Of a DNA stretch of 64,000 nucleotides, positions 58,300 through 64,000 are shown piece after piece. Origin of the DNA: Ursus arctos (taxonomy: Eukaryota; Chordata; Mammalia; Carnivora; Ursidae); NCBI RefSeq assembly GCF_023065955.2, contig NC_079873.1, positions 98,122,128-98,186,127 on the forward strand, in the 5' to 3' direction. A program made the position numbers and the translations under genes. How positions within the stretch are numbered: the stretch's first letter is position 1; each line of letters begins with the position of its first letter. Under the pieces are notes generated by a model. That model was not told where the DNA came from. It ran no database searches and saw only the letters and a program-made list of their open reading frames with translations.

Positions 58300-58505
58300 G
58301 CCATAAGAGAGGGAGGCAAACCATAAGAGACTCTTAACTCTAGGGAACACACTGAGGGTTGCTGGAGGGGAGGGGGGTGGGGGAAGGGATAATTGGGTGA
58401 TGGGCATGAAGGATTGCACTTGAGGGAATGAGCACTGGTTTGTTTTAGGCAACTGATGAATCACTAAATTCTACCTCCGAAACTAATAAAAAAATAAAAA
58501 TAAAA
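58300..58505 (+). mobile_element. carnivoran L1 3' UTR, 5'-truncated
   Basis: 'AACCATAAGAGACTCTTAACTCTAGGGAACACACTGAGGGTTGCTGG', 'GATAATTGGGTGATGGGCATG', 'GAGCACTGGTTTG', 'GCAACTGATGAATCACTAAATTC' and an A-rich tail: the same L1 3' UTR as at 43477 but forward and extending further 5'. Confidence 0.93.
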
Positions 58506-59188
58506 TTGAAAACAACATGTCAAAAATATGGACTTTGGTGAATAAGGAAATGCTATCTAAAATCAACCACTTAGCATAACAGCCATTTGTTCATGGAAAC
58601 AAAATTATGTGTACACTGTTGAAATTGTTAAATGGCAAATACATGTTTTTGATTTCAAAGGAAAATAGCATGGTATATATTACATGAAAGGTTTGGAATT
58701 TGCAGCTGTCTTTTTGTTTCAGAACTGCTAATTTTGTCCGACAACTTTGAAACAAAATTGCTGGTCCACTGGATAACAATGCTTCCATGCCTTGCTTCCT
58801 GTGTAAGAAACTTAGTCTCCAAACACAGCTTTTTCAAGTAAACCAGAGTACATCCCTTCCACATACAGAGCTCTAATTTCATGTTGACAATCAGAATGAG
58901 CCAGGTGACTTAATAGTAATGTAAACACCACAATATTACCCTCAGTCTAATAGATTCCTCACTTTGTTTTTAGAAAGAATACACATCAAAAAAAGCTGTG
59001 TTAAAGAAATAAATCAAGAGCTAAATCTAGGGATTGCCATAAAGGGAATATTTTATAATCCTATGCTTATAGGCAAGGAGGTTTTTTTTTTTTTTCCATT
59101 TCTTTTAAAATATTGGAAAGAGCTCTGTAAGTGGCAATTATTGGTTATTTTAAAATGTAACCTAGAAAGCAAGTGAGTTGGATTCATT
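58506..59188. other. unassigned sequence
   Basis: No named repeat; a T-run at 59082-59095. Confidence 0.4.
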
Positions 59189-59189
59189 C

Positions 59190-59465
59190 CTCTCTGATAC
59201 CATTTTCATTTTATTTAATAGTTTTTAATTACATTAAATTAAAAATTTTAATAACACATAGTACAAAGTTCTAACGGTACAAAAGAGAGCACAGGAAAAC
59301 AAATCTCATCCCAACCCCTGCCCCACAGTCACCTAGTTCCCTTCTATAAATGTAATCAGAATTATCCATTTTTTGTGAATACTCCCAGAGAAATTCTATG
59401 TATATATAAGCATATATATATGTAGCTCCATTAAAAACTACACACCAAGTGTAGTGTGTGCTAGA
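59190..59465 (-). mobile_element. L1M 3' UTR, left piece
   Basis: 'CAAATCTCATCCCAACCCCTGCCCCACAGTCACCTAGTTCCC' and 'AATACTCCCAGAGAAATTCTATGTATATATAAGCATATATATATG' follow the reversed L1M 3' UTR. A MITE separates it from the next piece. Confidence 0.8.
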
Positions 59466-59469
59466 CATC

Positions 59470-59752
59470 AGTTTTTAAACTGGAGGTTGTGACCTATTAG
59501 TGGGTTATGACATAAATTTACTGCATCACAGTTAACACTACAAAGACATGAAATTAAATGAAATAAAAAATGTCAGAGCATGTTGTTCATAGTAAGGGTA
59601 GGTATTGTGAAATTTTTGTTGCTAATTTTTATTTTTATTTATACCTTCATTACAAATTGGGTCACAATGTAAAAAGTGTTTCTTACTCTGAGTCACAAAC
59701 AAAAAAAGCCACTGCTGTACACAATGACTCAAACCCTGTGGCTTTTGTCTAA
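59470..59752. mobile_element. hAT-like MITE, second copy
   Basis: 'CATCAGTTTTTAAACTGGAGGTTGTGACC' with 'ATTAGTGGGTTATGACATAAATTTA' at the left, and 'GGGTCACAATGTAAAAAGTG', 'GAGTCACAAAC...CACTGCTG' at the right, correspond to the copy at 45788 (15 identical bases at 59496-59510 and 45820-45834). Confidence 0.7.
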
Positions 59753-59759
59753 TGACGTA

Positions 59760-60003
59760 TGTTGAAGATCATTCCCCTTCAATACACACAGAGTTGTCTC
59801 ATTTCGTTCATGTTAAATTTATTAAAAATATTTCAGATATCTAAAAGGAGTATAAAGAACAATACTTTAAACACCCGTGTATCCCCACCACTTGTTTAAG
59901 AAATAAAATGCTACAAATAAATAAATATGTCCTCAATAGAGTTGAAATAGCCCTGTGCAATTCTTCCTAAACCATTCCACTTCTCCTCCCGTCACGTATA
60001 TCT
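59760..60003 (-). mobile_element. L1M 3' UTR pieces
   Basis: 'ACACACAGAGTTGTCTCATTT' continues the reversed L1M; from about 59806 a second L1M 3' text ('TTTCAGATATCTAAAAGGAGTATAAAGAACAATAC', 'CACCCGTGTATCCCCACCACTTG') appears to be inserted in it, reversed as well. Confidence 0.65.
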
Positions 60004-60007
60004 CCTT

Positions 60008-60207
60008 TTTTTTTTTTTTAAGATTTTATTTATTTATTTGACAGAGAGAGAGACAGCCAGTGAGAGAGGGAACACAAGCAGGGGGAGTGGGAGAGGAAGA
60101 AGCAGGCTCCTAGCGGAGGAGCCTGATGTGGGGCTTGATCCCATAACGCCGGGATCACACCCTGAGCCGAAGGCAGACGCTTAACGACTGAGCCACCCAG
60201 GTGCCCC
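60008..60207 (-). mobile_element. CAN SINE, young subtype
   Basis: Full-length reversed copy: long T-run, (TTTAT)n, 'GACAGCCAGTGAGAGAGGGAA', 'GCGGAGGAGCCTGATGTGGGG', 'AACGCCGGGATCACACCC', head 'ACCCAGGTGCCCC'. Flanks CTCCTTTTT and CTCCTTCTTTTT suggest a short T-rich target duplication. Confidence 0.95.
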
Positions 60208-60214
60208 TCCTTCT

Positions 60215-62620
60215 TTTTAAGGCTCCAAAGTATTCCACTGCATGACTATACCATAAATTATTCAAGGAGCCTCCTACTGATGAACATTTTCATCGATATC
60301 CTTGATTTTTTGGTATTTCGAACAATGCTACTGTAAACATCCTCATTCAATATCTGTAAGATAAATTCTGTGAAGTGAAACTGCTGAGTCAAAGGAGGCA
60401 GACCTTTTGCTAGATTTTGCCAAATTTCCTCTCATAGAGACTGTATCTATTTATACTCCTACAATCTACATTTTATACACCTTTATCAACAAAGCATATT
60501 ATCAACTTATTATTACCAATGTAACAGGTGATAAATAACTTATAGTTCTATCGTGCATTTCTCTTACGAGCGAGGTTAACATTTTTGATATGTTCAAAAA
60601 CCATTCTCATTCCTTTTCTACGGGCTCTATCAATTGCTTTTCATTTTATTGTTGGGGCTTTTTTCTTATTGACTGTAAGTGCTTTTTACGTAAGAGGAAA
60701 TTAACCCTTTGTCTCTGGATGCTACAAATACAGCATGGCAACCTTTTTGTTTACAGCTTGTTTTCGTGTGCTATATCTAGAAAAGCTTCTCCTACTCCGA
60801 GGTCAGGAAAAAAATTCTCCCATATTTCCTTCTAGTAATTATTTCCACATTAAAATATTAATGCATCTAGAATTTATTTTGGTGTAGGGAGTGAGGTAGA
60901 GAAGCAATATTATTATTTTGCAGATAGCTACCCAATTATCCTAACACCTTTTTTAAACAATTCATGTTTTCCCTATTAATGACATGACATCGTGAACATA
61001 TTCTATATTCCTATCTGTATTAGGGTCCATTTCTGGGTTTCCTCTTGTATTCTAACACTTTGTTTATGCACACACTAGCCCCAAACACTATAATTAAAAG
61101 GAACTTAAATACATTTTAATAACTGGCAAACTTACTATCACAACGTTTTTTCCCCTAATATTTTCAAAGTGTTCTCACATGTTTGTTTGTTTTTCCATTT
61201 GAACATTAGAGCCAGTAAGTCAGTGTTTTTACAAGGCCAACTGATACTTTTATTGGAGGCCTGTAAGAATTACACATTAATTTAGGAAGAACTTCATGAT
61301 GCTGAGACTTACCATCCAAGAACAGGGAATGGCTTTCCATTTGTATGTTTCCTTCCTGTTCCTCAACAGCACTGTAGTGTATGTGTGCGTGTGCAGGTGT
61401 GTAGTCTGTACTTTTTACTAGTTGGTTCCTAAGCATTTTGATTGTCACCATCGCATTGTAAGCTAAACTAATACTTTATTCAACTATATTTTCTAATTGG
61501 TTGTGGTTTATACAGAGAAAAACTATTAATTCAGTGTGCTAATGTTGTATAAATTTAGTTTACTGAATTCTTATTGTATTAATTTGTTTGCTTTTCTTAG
61601 ATTGTTATAAACATACATTATATAATCTGCAAATAATTTACTTCATTGCTTCTAGTTTTATTCCTCTTATTTCCCTCTGTTTTCTCATGGTGACAGCTGC
61701 AACCTTCATAATAGTGTAAAGTAGTTGGTAAAAGCGGACATCCTTGTTTTGCTCTTGACTCTAGTAGAAATCCTTCTAGTGCTTCCTCACTTAGAATAAA
61801 ATTGGATTTTATAATTTTACATGACATCATGCTACAGAATTATTTATATATTTTTAATTATACATAATTATATTTATTTATATATGTAATTATATTTAAT
61901 TATAATGCAGTATATAATGTAATAATAATAGCATATATAATAGAATTCTAAGAAATTAGATTTCTATAAATATATAGGTATATTTAAATAAGAATCTTTA
62001 TCAAAAATTGATGATCAGCAGTATAGTATTATTCTTTTACTCTATTGCTGGACCTTGTTTGCCAGTATTTTATTCAAGAAGCTTGCACCAATATTCACAA
62101 GTACAATTGGTTTGTAGATATATTTTGGGATTTCTTTTTCTGCTTTGCATCTCAAAGCTTTTCTTGCTTCCAAAATTTTTTTAAAGATTTGGAAGCTTTC
62201 ACTTTCATTATGCTCTGAAAATATTTAAGGTTCACTGAAATGATATGTTCCTTAAAAGATTGGCAGATTTTGCCTATGAAACTAATTCTGCTACTTTTTT
62301 TGATTTGGGTAGTTCTTTGGCAATTTTGTTTTTGTCATATAAATCGGAAAGTTAAGATTTTCTCTATCTTCTAAGGCCAGTTTTGGGCATTTATATTTTT
62401 CCTATAAAATCATCCACTCTACCCAGATTTTCAAGTGTATCTTCAAAGAGGTGCACAAAGGAGTTTCTTAGGAGTTGTTCAATTTCCCCTTTATCTGTAG
62501 TTATTATGACAGGCTTATTTTTTATCTTCTCCCCTTTCCTTGATTATGTATTTTATTGCCCCCCCCCCGGTGAAATGACTTTCAGATTTATTCATTAGTT
62601 CTAGATTTTAAACAATATAT
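60215..62620 (-). mobile_element. old L1 ORF2 and 3' region, reversed
   Basis: About 2.4 kb of decayed antisense L1. From the left: 'CAAAGTATTCCACTGCATGAC', 'CTGCTGAGTCAAAGGAGGC', 'CTAGAATTTATTTTGGTGTAGGGAGTGAGGTAGAG', 'CTACCCAATTATCCTAACACC' (3' UTR/ORF2 end), 'ACCATCCAAGAACAGGGAATGG', then the reverse-transcriptase part 'GTAAAGTAGTTGGTAAAAGCGGACATCCTTG', 'CCAGTATTTTATTCAAGAAGC' and 'GGTTTGTAGATATATTTTGGG'. Many stops and frameshifts; an AT-rich segment at 61838-61980 may be an insertion. Inactive. Confidence 0.85.
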
Positions 62621-62764
62621 AATTGGAAATCAGTTCAACTAACAAATGAGGAATTATCATTAGGAAAAAAAAGAGATGATAAAAGGTTCAACAACAGAAT
62701 CAATAAGTGACATGTAATTTTAAATACATAGTTTCTTTTTTTTTTTTACCTTTCATTGAAAAAT

Positions 62765-63040
62765 TGGCAAGAAATATTTTAAAGTAAATCACCTAGTATA
62801 AGTGAGGGAACAATGAAACTGCTATTTTCATGCTTTGCTAATGGGGGGCTATGAATTCAGAAATAATTTCATAACATGTATCTTGGGCCTTAATGTAAAC
62901 ATTATTGAACCCAGTTATTTTCTTTGTAGAAATCTATCATAAGGAAGCAGAACCAGGCCATAGCTTTGATCACAAAGATGTCTATTGTAACATTTTTATA
63001 ATAGTGAAATACTGGAAATGTTAATATCCAAAAATAAGGC
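62765..63040 (+). mobile_element. L1M 3' fragment, forward
   Basis: 'GTAGAAATCTATCATAAGGAAGCAGAACC', 'GATCACAAAGATGTCTATTGTAACATTTTTATAATAGTGAAATACTGG' and 'AATATCCAAAAATAAGGC' follow ancient L1 3' text in sense. The neighbour to the left is in the opposite direction, so they are separate insertions. Confidence 0.8.
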
Positions 63041-63044
63041 AGAG

Positions 63045-64000
63045 TCAGCAAGGAGCATTGGCTTCAACTTAAAGTCACCAAGATCTAATAAGAGTCAGCC
63101 TGTTCTTTGAAGCTTTGAAGGCCGGCACTGACTTCTCTCTAGTTACGAAAGTCCTAGATGGCATCTTCTTGAAATAGAAGGTTGTTTTGTCTACACTGAA
63201 AACCTGTTGTTAGTGTAGCCGCCTTCAGGGATGATCTTAGCCAGATCTTCTGGATCACTTGGCGCAGCTTCTCCATCAGCACTGGCTGCTTCCCCCTTTG
63301 CTCTTATGCTATGGAGATGGCTTCTTTCCTTACCTCCTGAACCAACTTCTGCTAGCTCCAAACTTTTTTTTCTTCAGCTTCCTCACCTCTCAGCCTTCAT
63401 AGAATTGAAGAGAGTTAGGGCCTTGCTCTGCATTAGACTTTGGCTTAAGGGAATGTTGTGGCTGGTTTGATCCTCTATTCAGACCATTAAAACTTTCTCC
63501 CTGTCAGCTATAAGGCTGTTTTGCCTTCTTATCATTTATGTGTTCACTGGAGTAGCACTTTCAATTTCTTTCAAGAACTCTTCCTTTATATTCACAACTT
63601 GGCTAACTGTTTGGTGCAAGAGGCTTAGCTTTCTTCGTGTCTCAGCTTTCAACATGCCTTCCTCACTAAGTTTAATCATTTCTTGCTTTTGATTTAAACG
63701 AGAAACATGATACCCTTCCTATCCCTTGAACACTTAGAGGCTGTTGTAGGTTATTAATTGTGCTAATTTCAGTACTGTTGTGTCTTGGTAATAGGGTAGC
63801 TGGAAGAGAGGGAGAGAGATGGGGAACTGGCCAGTTGGAGGAGCAGTCAGAAGACACAACATTTATTGATTAAGTTCACCATCTTATATGGACATGGTTT
63901 GTGGTGTCCCAAAATAATTACAGTAGTAACATCAAAGGTCACTGGTTACAGATCACCATCATTAATAATAATGAAAAAGTTTGAAATCTTGAACCAAAAT
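63045..64000 (-). mobile_element. Tigger1 DNA transposon, runs off the window
   Basis: Well-preserved reversed Tigger1 (pogo group, Tc1/mariner superfamily). Plus-strand text: 'GGCTTCAACTTAAAGTCACC', 'GAAAGTCCTAGATGGCATCTTC', 'GGAGATGGCTTCTTTCC', 'GAATTGAAGAGAGTTAGGGCC', 'GTTCACTGGAGTAGCAC', 'TTGATTAAGTTCACCATC' and 'AATGAAAAAGTTTGAAATC'. The minus strand would encode the transposase from its CENP-B-like DNA-binding N-terminus (about 63500-63740) toward the DDE domain on the left. Stops and frame breaks make it dead. The outer terminal repeat lies beyond base 64000. Confidence 0.95.

Noticed and set aside
1305..60207. tRNA-Lys-like sequences with A and B boxes
   Set aside because: They are the heads of CAN SINEs, with SINE linkers, A-rich tails and target duplications; none is an independent tRNA gene.

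Overview
This window is nuclear DNA from a carnivoran mammal, with no protein-coding gene or exon that I can support. The lineage clue is sixteen copies of the tRNA-Lys-derived CAN SINE (SINEC family, 'GGCGCCTGGGTGGC...' head, (AAATA)n tail), which is restricted to Carnivora. At least seven copies are a young subtype ('GGCACAGCGGTTAAG', 'TCCGCTATGAGCC') that I associate with bears, giant panda and seals more than with dog. Two 3'-end fragments of the carnivoran L1 lineage support this. An ursid or pinniped is my best guess; a mustelid or other arctoid cannot be excluded. The DNA is AT-rich, with no CpG island and stops in all frames, as in an intergenic desert or a very large intron.

Layout. 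0-4.6 kb: MIR, L2, three SINEs, an old L1 and a MIR whose tail took a SINE. 6.2-8.0 kb: an L1 3' end split by a solo class I retroviral LTR that itself holds a SINE. 8.5-17.3 kb: MIR, L2, SINEs and old L1 ends. 17.3-22.6 kb: the longest stretch without recognisable transposons, holding only two tetranucleotide repeats. 22.6-34.8 kb: MIR, L2, an L1 3' end, a compound GAAA/CA microsatellite, an MLT1 LTR and a MER5A-like hAT element. 34.8-37.3 kb: unassigned. 37.3-43.7 kb: L1 plus SINE, a MaLR-type LTR, and a large block of L2 in both orientations. 45.8-53 kb: a hAT MITE, L1, SINEs, L2 and LTR remnants. 53.0-56.7 kb: a second repeat-poor stretch with two unusual clusters of CCAAT/ATTGG and ATTGA/TCAAT. 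56.7-64 kb: L2, a long degraded antisense L1 with nested insertions, and a Tigger1 DNA transposon running off the right edge.

There is no operon or pathway to describe. The layers are ordered in time: ancient L2, MIR and old L1 (before the placental radiation), then Tigger, hAT and MaLR elements, then carnivoran L1 and LTR, then CAN SINEs with intact target-site duplications (TSDs). Family names come from recognition of consensus features by eye, without RepeatMasker, so subfamily names are tentative and boundaries of old elements are good to a few tens of bases. I found no convincing undescribed system; the best unexplained signals are the two motif clusters at 53.2 and 56.0-56.6 kb.
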